From the NCBI RefSeq assembly GCF_003597395.2, contig NC_133771.1, forward strand, positions 45,154,269 through 45,218,268: a stretch of DNA of 64,000 nucleotides, in the 5' to 3' direction. A program made the position numbers and the translations under genes. A model generated the notes under the pieces. That model was given only the letters and a program-made list of their open reading frames with translations, was not told where the DNA came from and did no database searches. Position 1 is the stretch's first letter; every line of letters begins with the position of its first letter. Below are positions 1-9,745 of this stretch, one piece after another. The DNA is from Chelonoidis abingdonii. Lineage: Eukaryota; Chordata; Testudines; Testudinidae.

Positions 1-266
1 GTAACTAGCTGTTTCTCAGTAAGTGTGGATGTAGGTTTTTTGTCCATCCATAGTCCCCTCATACGTTTCATATATCCCCTCTCATTAGGTCTGCTGTTGT
101 AGTAGCATTCCATCAATTCCAGGTTCTCTTGTCTTGTCCATGAATGGTTTGTTCCAGTAGCCCATTTATCGTCAGATTGTCCTGGTTCCTCAACATCTGC
201 CGCGGACTTTGTTAATCCGGGCGACGTCCGAGCCGGCATGACTCTCCCAGTTCGTGTCACTCTCAT
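1..266 (-). CDS. Partial ORF, 5' end of a non-LTR retrotransposon (R4/Dong/R2-like candidate)
   Basis: Reading leftward, a frame stays open from 407 to the window edge. The first in-frame ATG is at 266-264 and a second at 239-237; the second opens the more protein-like part, so the start is undecided. The encoded segment has a charged stretch containing WTRQENLELMECYYNSRPN, followed by RGYMKRMRGLW and a TEKQLV motif. From memory, the pattern CYY-x-S-x-P-x2-RGY-x-(K/R)RM-x2-(I/L)W resembles the N-terminal region of polyproteins of restriction-like-endonuclease non-LTR retrotransposons in fish, corals and reptiles. The catalytic RT and endonuclease parts would lie beyond the window. No internal stop is seen over about 88 codons, so this copy may be young or the region may be under constraint. 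It was too short or truncated to stand out by length. The class assignment is inference; that it codes for protein is better supported. Confidence 0.5.
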   Translation of the reverse strand, partial: MRVTRTGRVMPARTSPGLTKSAADVEEPGQSDDKWATGTNHSWTRQENLELMECYYNSRPNERGYMKRMRGLWMDKKPTSTLTEKQLV

Positions 267-334
267 ATTTGAGGTAGACAGGTGAAGCGTTAGGGGGTCT
301 TTTGCCCAAGGATCCCTATTGGAAAGTTGGGTAC

Positions 335-418
335 CAACCGGGATTTGAACCCCAGTCTCTCGTATCAAAGGGCGGTCTCCCGTATCAAAGGGCGGCGCTG
401 TTAACCACTACGCTATCC
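335..418 (-). repeat. tRNA-like segment (box A/box B) just upstream of the retrotransposon ORF
   Basis: On the minus strand TAGCGTAGTGG at 415-405 fits the pol III box A consensus and GGTTCAAATCC at 351-341 fits box B. The spacing is 54 bases, lengthened by a 20-base tandem duplication (356-375 and 376-395, one mismatch). The T-arm and acceptor pairing are imperfect, so a functional tRNA gene is unlikely. It could be a tRNA-derived SINE head, a tRNA pseudogene used as insertion target, or a 5' promoter of the adjoining retrotransposon. The downstream ORF frame runs through the box B region without a stop, so the two overlap. Confidence 0.6.
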
Positions 419-420
419 AT

Positions 421-716
421 ATTTCTCAGCATTCACTTTCTTTCCTTTTAAAAAAGCTCAACTATTTGTGCATTTTTGGCATTTTAAGGGGCTAGAATAT
501 TATATGTGGAATTGATAGTGACATCTATGGGTAAAAGTTGCCTGACCTTGTTTTCAGTTGCTTATAACTTTTTTCAAACTTTAACCATGAAATTTCCCAT
601 GCTCAGTGTCAGTCTGCAGACTGAATTTTTTTTGGGGGGGCAGGGGGCTGGAGGGGAGGGGAAATTTCAGCTAAAACAGTTCAGCCATTTCCAAGAACCA
701 GATTAGGGGAAAATAT
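421..716 (-). repeat. Unnamed turtle repeat, 3' part (antisense copy)
   Basis: The reverse complement of about 540-700 matches 9585-9720: both contain GGAAATGGCTGAA, then TTTAGCTGAAATTT-like sequence, and end in a GTTAAAG...TTATAAGCA block with a run of T/G in between. The two copies lie in opposite orientation. The element continues into 717-1010. I do not know its class. The GGGG-rich run at 631-660 is a simple-sequence expansion inside it. Confidence 0.5.
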
Positions 717-1010
717 TTTATTTTGTCCATGTTAAAATATTCTTAAAACCAAACCTCAAGTGCCTCCATCTTTGGAGCAAGGGCTTGAAATTTGGCAGAG
801 AGATTATGCTAGTTTCAAGGATGTGGTTTTCTCCCCCATCCTTGTGACAATCCACCCAATATCTGGCCAAGGTATAACTCTCTAAAAAACTGCAGTTTGC
901 ACATACTAGTAAAGGCTTGTTAGTGTTTGGTTCCAATTCCTTACAGTTCCTATGAGCCAAATGGACAGTACATGCACCATCCGCACCACAGTGACTGAGC
1001 ATGTTCCATC
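717..1010 (-). repeat. Unnamed turtle repeat, upstream part (94-codon chance ORF)
   Basis: A 94-codon minus-strand frame lies here, with an ATG at 1002. It contains seven cysteines but shows no domain I recognise. The sequence continues into the repeat at 421-716, and I recall it as a dispersed element of turtle genomes (GCTCAGTCACTGTGG... near its upstream end, TTAACATGGACAAAATAAAA near its downstream end). The ORF is therefore more likely repeat-borne than a host gene. Confidence 0.4.
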
Positions 1011-1699
1011 CCCGAGGGCTCCAACAGCTAAGAAGAACTTTCCCTGAACTTACTCCTCCTAGAAGTCAAGTACCATTGTGGCACCAAGCATTGGATCTGA
1101 GATCTGTGTGCTCAATGCTGAGATGAGGCAGCGGTCCTGCGGAAAACAGACTTTAATAAATGATTATATACTATCATAATGCATAAAAGCAAGGGGACAG
1201 AAATAAGATTATCAAAGAAAACTTAATTTCCTAAATTTGAGTGCTTGAGATTTGCAACTTTAATGTTCTTTTAATGTTGTCTTTTTGGTATGTAATATTT
1301 TTATTAGAATGTATTTGTTTGCACTCTAGAATACTCTCTCTCAAGTGACTTGATATAGTACTTGATTTAAGAAGACTGCTGATTCTAGAGTGTTTACTAA
1401 GGCAAAACTCCCACTGAAGTATGGACTGGAAAAATCTTACCAGGATTGAGCCCTATGTTTTAATTCTCTCTCTATAAACATTTTAAGTATTATCAATAGA
1501 GACTTTTTCTGCTCTAGATTTTGGGGTGCAAGGAGAAATCTACGACCACCATTTGCTGAATAAAGCTCAATTCTCCTAAGCTTAAAAATGCTGAAAAAAA
1601 AACAAGCAGCAAAATCCCCTCAAATATATACCAAATAAAATTTCTGAATCCCAGTATTGTATGTATTTGAGATTTCATTGTGAATTAATGTTTCTCCTG
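1011..1699. other. AT-rich intergenic stretch, nothing identified
   Basis: I see no ORF of note, no terminal repeats and no structured RNA here. The sequence is ordinary AT-rich unique-looking DNA leading up to the left target duplication of the solo LTR. Confidence 0.5.
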
Positions 1700-2889
1700 A
1701 CAGCTGTCGTAGCCCAAAGGCCTCTGGCCTAAGATGGCGTCTGTATGGCCAATTGTCGGTCATCTAAAGGTCACACTAGTACTGTGTGCAGCACCGTAGT
1801 GCGGTGTGCAACCTTAGAGGGCCGTGTGCAGGTTCCCGCTCTTTTACCTGGTCACCCAGGGGTTAGACTAGGGTCGTGTGCAGTCTCCTGCTCTTCTGCC
1901 TAGCAACCCAAGGGTCAGATTAGTGCTGTGTGCATAACACCAGCGTGCCTTGTGCAAAGGGGCCCAATCTGACCAATCGTAATGCAGTTCAAAGGGTCGG
2001 ATTAGGGTTGTGTGCAAAACTATGCTAGTGTGCTGAGTGCAGCTTCTAGCAGCTTCTAGTGTGCCATGTGCAAAGTCTGCCCAAGTAGGGGGCAACAGGT
2101 CGGAACCTGGAGGGTGGGGGAGCTAGGGACCAATCAAATTCTGCCAGGTGTAAAACAGTCCCTGGAATAAAACCACGCCTCACACCGGGGTCTGTAGGAG
2201 TATCCGCGAACTGACTGAAGGACCTGATCAACCCTTCAGCCGGGGGTCTCCTCCGGATATAGCCGGCTCCTGTCATGTGTTTTATTAATTTTCACGGTTT
2301 TTCCACGGATTTATTATTTTTGCAACAGTATTTTCTACTGATTGCTTATTTATTCTACGGTATTTTTCCACAGATTCGGTATGCTTCTGGTGTCTGTTCT
2401 GCTGGTCAGCTGCGCCTGGAATACGGAACTCGCTCACTAACTGTCTGTGCTAACTGTCTGTGCTTTGCCTAACCTCTCCCTTGCTTTTTCCCTTATTTGG
2501 TATACCACTGCATATGCTGCTGTCTGTTATAAAGTTATGTGTATATGGTACCAGAATTAAATTACTGTAAGAACTGCTATTGAATCTAATTTGATGTCTT
2601 TAATAACAAGATTTGGTTAAGTGTGCACACAATTCATTTAATTTGGTGTAGTCGTTTACCTCTTGAAAAGCAGTTGATTTTGAAGTATTTGGTTATGAGT
2701 TACACTGCATGTAAATAGCTTGTTTCTGTTAGTTGGTAAAAGTGTTCCTCCCCAGCCCAAGTTGTGACTTTCTCCCTGTTAATAAACGGCCACATGGTGT
2801 TTTGAAGTTTCCAGCCTGTCTGGTCTTAGTTTTTTCCTCACTCGATCAAAAGAACTTCACCGAACCCGCATTTCGGGTCGGACAACAGC
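1700..2889 (+). mobile_element. Solo LTR of an endogenous retrovirus with 5-bp target duplications
   Basis: ACAGC occurs at 1700-1704 and again at 2885-2889. The enclosed 1,180 bp begins TGTCGTAGCC and ends GGTCGGACA, that is TG...CA. A CCTGTTAATAAACGG polyadenylation-like signal lies at about 2777, and another AATAAA at 2167, which fits an LTR in plus orientation. The left third is GC-rich with repeated GTGTGCA words; the middle is AT-rich with T-runs. There is no internal retroviral coding sequence, so this is a solo LTR left by LTR-LTR recombination. A 5-bp duplication is usual for class III-like and some other retroviruses, so the class is open. The intact duplications suggest moderate age. 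Confidence 0.8.
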
Positions 2890-4215
2890 ATCAGCTTTTT
2901 TCAGAAGAAAAATTAGCTTATTAGGATACAAAGAAAAATAATAATAAAAAACACTTCAGTCATCTTTTTTTCGTCAGTAAAGCAATGATATTTGACTCTT
3001 CCAAAAGTTAATTGCTTGAGTTATTAAAGGTTCGCATTTCTAGAATTTAAGGACACGTACATGGCATTTTTTTCAAAATTCTTTTCACTCTCCATTGTCA
3101 ACATGATTTAGCATATTTAAGGCAACTTCACAGGCTTCTAGACTGAATCTTTGTGTGACCCAGTGCTCTTCCCTTTATGTATTTAGCAGTGAACACAGTA
3201 CTAAAGCCTAATTATGGACAATTCACATGGAAAATTCAATAGATCTCATTATTCACTATGTTTCAGTTAAAGACTTAGTTCTTTGCTTCTTACAATCTTT
3301 CCTGTCACATAAGAAATCAAAACCCCACATGACCAACTGATTGCTATTCTTAACTTGGAATGGCTTTTTTTAAAACAAACAAACAAACAAACAAACAAAC
3401 AAACGATAGCTTGTGATTTAAGAAGTTGAAGAAAACATATCTTATCCCATGCAAACTGATCACAAATGAACAGATCACAAATAAATCAGAGTATGTTACT
3501 GAGTGAGAACAATAATTAGCAGTGCTTTGTTTGTCTAAAATGGAAATATAAATTTTCAGTTTGGGAACCTGGAAATTAAATTCCACATTCTTCTCACATA
3601 CTTGCACAATTCACGGTGACTTCACTGGGAATGGACTTAAGAACACAAAATAGTCCTGATTTTGAAAGGGCAGCGTCAGAGCTCTGTGGCAGCAGGAATC
3701 TGCTTTTCTAATCTGAGGCACTCTTCTTCTGGAAACATACATGCATTAAATTACAACATATATATTATACACAAAAGCTGCATTAAAAGAACATTAGGTT
3801 TGCAAATGTAAGCACTGAAAAAGTTAGGAAATGACAGAATTAAGATTGCCAGTGCAACCTTTTTTCTGGCCCCTTATGCATTATGATACAGTCTTTAATT
3901 ACATGATCACATACTGTTTTTTCCACTGAACTCCAGCCTCATCCCAGAGTGAGACAAATAAGCCTATTTTTCTGTAGGATATCCCAAGCATTACAATGGA
4001 CAATTTTATCTACTTTCCTGCAGCCTCCCAGCAAAGTAACTAACCCAAGTAACTCTAGACTTACAAAGAGAATGTCATATATAAGGTAAGTCCAAGGTGA
4101 AGAAAGGTTGTAGATCTGTATATCCAAGGCTGGAGCAGAGAAGCATCCAAATGCATCCCAGCAGGAATTCAAGGTGTAATAAATAGTCTAAAATAACAAG
4201 GAGGATCTTGTCTGC
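2890..4215. other. Intergenic stretch with an (AAAC)n microsatellite
   Basis: Mostly AT-rich with no recognisable gene. A clean (AAAC)n tract occupies about 3373-3404. The short frames here (for example 3350-3607 minus, which reads through the microsatellite) show no domain. Confidence 0.5.
3373..3404. repeat. (AAAC)n microsatellite
   Basis: About eight uninterrupted AAAC units are visible. It could serve as a length-polymorphic marker. It is not a CRISPR array because there are no spacers. Confidence 0.95.
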
Positions 4216-4283
4216 AGTGTTGTTGTAGTCGTGCTGGTCCCAAGATATTAGAGAGACAAGGTAGGTGAGGTTATCTCTTTTAT
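4216..4283 (+). mobile_element. Penelope-like element terminal fragment
   Basis: The piece GTTGTTGTAGTCGTGCTGG...ATATTAGAGAGACAAGGTAGGTGAGG...TCTTTTATT matches a terminal sequence I recall from turtle Penelope-like elements, whose full copies encode a GIY-YIG endonuclease domain. A longer copy of the same family is at 32627-32829. Only the end is present and there is no coding sequence. Confidence 0.5.
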
Positions 4284-4302
4284 TTCGTTATTTAAATTTT
4301 CA

Positions 4303-4400
4303 TCACTATATATATATATAGATATATACACACACACACATATAATTATGAAAATACATATTACTAATGTGATATCTTATATGCTAGCCAGCATATATAT
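4303..4400. repeat. (TA)n/(CA)n simple repeats
   Basis: TATATATATATA at 4309-4320 is followed by CACACACACACA around 4330-4340, with a second short TATATATACACACACAC tract at about 4395-4410. Plain microsatellites. Confidence 0.85.
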
Positions 4401-4786
4401 ACACACACATTAAGCATCAACATTAACTACAAATATTGAAACAGTTTTATAGCCTAAACTATACCATAATCCTGTTTACTTACACTAAGTATCCCAGAAG
4501 ACCTTGAATTTGCTGAAGTAAGCATCTGACACAAGTAGATAAGAAACTTGTCACAATTAAGATACATTCATTCTATATCTTTGTACAAGCTATGGAAGAC
4601 CTTATGGATATGATAGTTTTCAAAGCAGATATAAGGAAAGAACAGAACAACATGGTATGGAATGGAACAAACTGATGAGTTGGATTTTAGTGAAATGCAA
4701 AGAACTGTGTAACTTGTAAAATCATAATACTAGCTGAAATGTGTAATTGGGGAACACACCTTCTGCGTGAGCATGGGACTATTCTT

Positions 4787-5164
4787 TGGAGACTGGTGGG
4801 GTGAAAGTAACATTCCACAATTACCAGTACGGGGGCCGGAGCTGCCCCCCCCCAGAAGGAGCAGGGCCTTGAGTGGGGTTGAGGGAGGGGTCAGCATACC
4901 CCAGCCAGCCCATCCCACACTGCCTGGCCCATGCCACCCGGGGTTCCAGTGGCAATTTAAAGGGCCCTTTTAAATCTCGGCCCCAGGGCAATTGCTTCTT
5001 TTGCTTCTCCCGACCCCCTCGGTGGCCCCGGGGGCGGGGCACAAAAGGGGCAACGACGTTAAAGCACTGCCGTGGCTGAGCACTGGTTGGTACTGGCAGC
5101 CACTTTTTACCAATACACCATACCAGCTTATACTGGCTTACTTTCACCCCTGCCCCTGGAGACT
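4787..5164. mobile_element. hAT-type MITE with 8-bp target duplications
   Basis: TGGAGACT at 4787-4794 recurs at 5157-5164. Between them lie 362 bp (4795-5156) whose ends carry the inverted repeat GGGGTGAAAGTAA / TTACTTTCACCCC. The interior is very GC-rich, with TTTAAA words set in GGGCCC-type sequence (AATTTAAAGGGCCC). This layout matches a GC-rich nonautonomous hAT family I recall from turtles. Several overlapping frames of 60-108 codons cross it on both strands only because stops are rare in GC-rich DNA; none encodes a transposase. Confidence 0.8.
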
Positions 5165-6145
5165 GGTGTCATATAGAATCATTTTCCTGTAGCATATTAA
5201 TAAACCTGAGTGACCCTAGTTATTTGGTCTTGAGTATATTTCATAATCAAATAAAAATCCAAAGTGCAGTCAAGCAATTGACTATACAATTCATCAAAAA
5301 TATTAACATCATACCCATGTTACTGAATGATGGAACTGCTTATCTCTAGCCATGGCTATTGACATCAACTTGGTATCAACTAGAACAACATTCATAAACT
5401 CTCTTAATTCAATAGATTTAGATGCATCATGTAGAGATGTTCCTGCTATTGCTGAAGAAAATTAGTGCAAGTCTTTGGATCAAAAACCTAGATAAGTTTG
5501 TTACCTCTGTTGGGAAAGAACTAACCTTGTTCTACAAGCAAGATAAATACCAGTTAATACAAAATGGAGCCTTTGTACTGTTGAATGAAAAGTCTTCTCA
5601 AAGAGTCTGTGAAGACACCATCATCTTTCCCTACTAGATGTGGCATTGGACCTATCCAATGACGATACTGAACTTTATGAACAAGACATTTCCCTAACAA
5701 CTGGCTACAGCAAATGCTTCTTTGGTGGTGCATGTAGTGCATTCCCATAATGCTGCCCATCAGAATTTAGCCAGATTTGGATTTCATGATGGGAAGAAGC
5801 TTTGCTGGTCAAAGAAATAGCTCCCAGCTCCTGTGTATTTATGTAGAGCCACATCTCCCACTGAGATCACAATTCTGGGAGTGGATAGAGATTAAAATAA
5901 AGAATCCTTTCCACCCCCATGAAATTATTACTGCAGATGGCAGGAAGGTGATAACAGCACTGGAGAATATGCTTTTTCCTATTGTATTTGGAAAATACTG
6001 AGATGTTTTGGCTCAGGTACTCCTAGTTTCAAAAGGTGCTAGAATCATGACAAGACCTGCTGAAGTCTCTGACATAGTTTGGTATTAAAGCTATCATATA
6101 ACTGCACCAATAAGGAATCTGCCTACTATTACAGAAGAGCCATCT
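5165..6145. other. Unassigned stretch, possible old element
   Basis: A 71-codon plus frame (5422-5637) and a 74-codon frame (5777-6001) occur close together in plus orientation, with wording that looks more protein-like than random (for example WIKNLDKFVTSVGKELTLF). I recognise no family. They may be remains of an old transposon or pseudogene, or chance. Confidence 0.25.
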
Positions 6146-6330
6146 GGAGGGATAGCTCAGTAGTTTGAGCATTGGCCTGCTAAACCTAGGATTGGAAGTT
6201 TAATCCTTAAGGGGGCCACGTAGGGATCTGGGGCAAAAATCAGTACTTGGTCCTGTTAGTGAAGGCAGGGGGCTGGACTTGATGACCTTTCAAGGTCCCT
6301 TCCAGTTCTAGGAGATTGGTATATCTCCAA
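6146..6330 (+). mobile_element. CryI-type SINE (tRNA-derived, CR1-like tail)
   Basis: The head GGGATAGCTCAGTAGTTTGA carries a box A-like TAGCTCAGTAG and, 40 bases on, the degraded box B GGAAGTTTAATCC. A GGGGGCCACGTAGGGATCTGGGGC body follows, and then the tail GGACTTGATGACCTTTCAAGG...CCTTCCAGTTCTAGGAGAT, which resembles CR1 LINE 3' ends. This is the layout of the CryI SINE family of cryptodiran turtles: transcribed by pol III and mobilised by CR1-like reverse transcriptase through the shared tail. It gives the strongest taxonomic hint in the window. The head is too diverged to act as a tRNA. Confidence 0.85.
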
Positions 6331-6351
6331 TTATTATTATTATTATTATTT
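6330..6351. repeat. (TTA)n microsatellite at the SINE 3' end
   Basis: Seven ATT/TTA units directly follow the SINE tail. They probably grew from the SINE's short 3' terminal repeats or from a TA-rich insertion site. Confidence 0.9.
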
Positions 6352-8194
6352 TGAGAGCAAGTCTATACACAGACATCCCCAACTATTCAGGGAGAATAAT
6401 CATGACAGCCAGGGATTAAATGGAACATCTGCTGTCAAAGAAAGACCAATGGGTAAGATAGTTTTTCTGATAGAGATCTTCCTAGATTCCAGTTAGAGCC
6501 ATGTGTAAAGAGATGGATATGAAACCATACCACAGAATAGGGAGTACCACTGGAACACTTCTGGAAATTAGAAAGAGCTGTTTCTGGAATCCAAAGCAAG
6601 TATGATGTCCCCACAGAGGAACATTACAGCCTGACAGCATTTTGCCCCATGCCATGTAGTCCTTTGGTCCACATTGTATAATAGGTGGCAAATCTCATTC
6701 ACAGTGTGGCAAGAAAACAAACTTCATGAACCATTAAGCATCAGTGATGAACAGCTCAACCCCTAGGTGCAAATCTACCATTTCAGATGGCAGGAATCAA
6801 CATTAGGTTTACTGAGACCTTCTGAAAAGCTGGACTGACTTTTCCATTAGACTAGAGTTTTCTACTGGATCCAAGATCTAAGGATGAGATCCCCAGCTGT
6901 TTCTCCTACACTTACAGTGGGGCTAGCAAAGATAAGATCCAATACTAGACACTGTACTCCACGGTCAAGCCAGAACCAAACCTGAAAACTCTCTTTCCTA
7001 GAATAGACCCAGGCACTAGTTATAATTGGTGCTAATATATTACTGGGTTCTGAGCTACCTAACAAAATTTCCACCTATAAGGGGTCAGACACACAGATCC
7101 ATCAGTGTACTTATGTTGGATCCAGGGAATATAAAAGTGGTTCCCAGAGACCCTCACATATAGCTCTAAATTTAAGTAGTACTTCTATCTTCTCTACTGA
7201 ACCTTGGCCACGCACCTTTTAATTCCTTAAATAAAAAGGACTGCAGATATTACTTTTTGACTTTGCATTCAAGGGCTCGGAAGAGGCGCTGAAGCCAATA
7301 GGCAGTACTTCCGGGTGTAGATGGGTCCTGTGACACCATAACCTGTTTCTCCTACGGAGGCTGTATACCCAAGAAATATTCAGATCCATGAGACCTCAGA
7401 ATCAACAGAACTCAGGTGGGCATAGTCCACATATATCCTAAAGGAGCCTGTGATCCAGGTGTCAGTTCTTAGCCTATCATATTCTGAGAAACTATATTGT
7501 TGTGAAGTCTTGTCCTGGGCAACTAAAGCTCTGCTAGACAACTCATACTTAGCAATGGGCAGCGAGCCTAAAATAACCTTAACAATTCCTACCCAGAACC
7601 AAGAGAACTGAAAGTTACAGCACCATATAAATCAGCTTCTAAGACTACTGACAGTAAGAGTTTAAAAAGGGATCAGTACCTCTCCTCTCACTTACAGGGA
7701 AAGAGCCTGATAGATGGAGCATCAGAAGAAAAAAAAACCTCTCCCAGCCAAGTAGGACGCAGAATGAGTGCATCTGAAAACAGCCAAATAGGAAACACAA
7801 CATGAACACTATCCTGTAACAGAGATTCACCATCCCAGATCTGATCAGAAGTTTGTAATGCATTTCCCCTTTCAAGTGTTGTGAGAACTTCCATACTGGA
7901 TCTGCTTGCTCATGACACTATATAGGGCAAAGAATCAGTAAGGCAATCAGTTCTGCACATGTCGTGGCTTTGAAAATGCAATAACAGACTGCTGTCGTGG
8001 GTAGATCCTGGGTTTCAGTGGTAGAGAATCATTAGACAAGTGACTCAATAGGAAAAGGTGTCAGATCTTCATGTTGGCTGGATCCCCAGGTAATCTGATC
8101 CATGCTTGGCTTCCAGACCTTGGCTCTGCAATTTCAGATCCTTTGATAACCAGATACAAATGGCTGGAGAGTACTTTAGGCACATAGCTAAGTA
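6352..8194. other. Unassigned interval between the SINE and the hAT MITE
   Basis: No ORF exceeds 76 codons and no motif is recognisable. An AATAAA at 7232 and the nearby GGCTCGGAAGAGGCGCTGAAG segment stand out only slightly. I see no terminal repeats. It may hold old, unrecognisable repeats. Confidence 0.3.
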
Positions 8195-8619
8195 TTCTAG
8201 GTCAGTGGTTCTTAACCCGGGGTACACATACCTCTGGGGGGATGCAAAGGTCTTCCAGTGGACACATCAAGTCATCTAGATATTTGCCTAGTTTTACAAC
8301 TGGCTACATAAAAAGCACTAGCGAAGTCAGTACAAACTAAAATTTCACACAATGACTTGTTTATATTGCTCTACATACCACACACTGAAATATAAGTGCA
8401 ATATTGATAGTCCAATTGATTTATTTTATAATGATATGGCAAAAATGAGAAAGTAAGCACATTTTCAGTAATCATGCACTGTAACACTTTTGTATTTTTA
8501 TGTCTGATTTTGTAAGCAAGTAGTTTCTAAGTGAGGTGAAATTTGGAGGTACACAAGACAAATCAGACTCCTGAAAAGGGTACAGTTGTCTGGAAAGGTT
8601 GAAAGCCACTGTTCTAGGT
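8195..8619. mobile_element. hAT-type MITE with perfect 8-bp target duplications
   Basis: TTCTAGGT flanks both sides (8195-8202 and 8612-8619). The 409-bp element (8203-8611) starts CAGTGGTTCTTAACC and ends GGTTGAAAGCCACTG, a clear imperfect terminal inverted repeat. Eight-bp duplications with CAGTGG termini are typical of hAT transposons. The interior is AT-rich and noncoding. I recall this family as abundant in turtles, usually as CAGTGGTTCTCAACC. Confidence 0.9.
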
Positions 8620-8792
8620 CAACCTGGACAAACCCAGAGACCCTGCCAGTGACCAGCCTGAGGAGCCCGCATCATCTCAGTAGGAGTGCATGAAGTGGTC
8701 CTCAAATTCCTGCAGGTCCAAACAAAGCCTGTGCCAAATGGGCATCTCCTGTTCTCCTATCTTTTAAAAGAGATACCTAAATAACTGACAAA

Positions 8793-9745
8793 CTATCTAT
8801 AAAAATGAAATTTGACCCAAAAGGGTAGAAAGAGGAAAAGAAGGGAAAAGAGAGACGAGGAAAGTACTGAGGACCCTCTGTGTGGTACAAGTTCACTGTA
8901 CTTCCCCCTTAGAACTTTCCGGGATGGGAAAGGAAGGGAGGAACAGGCGACCCAAATGACACAGATTTCCATAAATTTCTGGAAGCACAGGCACCTTGAT
9001 AGCACAAGTGGGGATATGCACAGGCTACACAAAGAAGAATCCTGGATGTCATCTGAAGCTCTGGAGGAGAGTGTTCTCTTCCCAGTTTCGTCAGAGTTTG
9101 ATCCCTTCTCTCCTAATTCCTCCAAACTGTCCCTTTCCCAGTCCTGCATATTCCTCACCCACTCCCTATCCCCACTTCTCAGGCTTCTCATATTTATCTC
9201 AGGCTCCTTACACATGCAGTCCAAGTGTCTCCCTCCAAACTCAGTATTTGAGCCCCAAACTCTATCACACATCCCACCCAGTTCCTGATCTATCCTCCTT
9301 CTCATACCCTCTCCCAGGCTCCTTGCCGAGCTAGCCCCTGTTCCCCTCTCCCACTCCTGGCTTCTTGTCCAGCTGATCTCTTCCCTCCAACCACCCACTA
9401 GCTCCCAGTCCCCCTCCCTCTCTTCGCCTAGCCAATCACAGTCTCCCCATTCCTTAGCCAAACTTGGTGTTCCCTTCCAGCCAATCTATTCCTTTACCTT
9501 CCCCCAGCTCTGGGTTTGTCCCCTCTGCATTTCAAATCAGACCACTATCTTCTCCACACAAAAAAACAACATATTTTCCCTAGCCTTAGTCTTGGAAATG
9601 GCTGAATTGTTTTGGCTGAACTTTTAAAAATAAAAATAATTAGCCATAGGCAGATATTCAGAATGGAAAATTTCAGCTCAAATGGTTAAAGTCTGGCAAA
9701 GTTACAAGCACCTGAAAGCAGTCTTATAATGGCAAATTTCCGACA
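8793..9745 (+). repeat. Unnamed repeat with pyrimidine-rich middle (sense copy)
   Basis: The right part (9585-9720) is the inverted match of 540-700. The middle (9060-9540) is C/T-rich with loosely repeated CCCACTCC/CTCCCAG phrases. This makes stops rare on both strands, so a 222-codon minus frame (9461-8793) and a 158-codon plus frame (8812-9288) coexist. Their composition (runs of E, R, S, P) and the lack of any domain argue against a gene. Class unknown. Confidence 0.45.

Noticed and set aside
335..418. Functional tRNA gene
   Set aside because: Box A and B are good, but a 20-bp duplication in the anticodon region and poor arm pairing rule out a normal tRNA fold.
3373..3404. CRISPR-like array
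   Set aside because: It is a plain AAAC microsatellite without spacers, and the organism is a vertebrate.
4730..5192. Overlapping frames of 62-108 codons
   Set aside because: They are by-products of a GC-rich MITE at 4795-5156.
8793..9461. 222-codon minus frame as a host gene
   Set aside because: It lies in pyrimidine-rich repeat DNA that is open on both strands, has biased composition and no domain.
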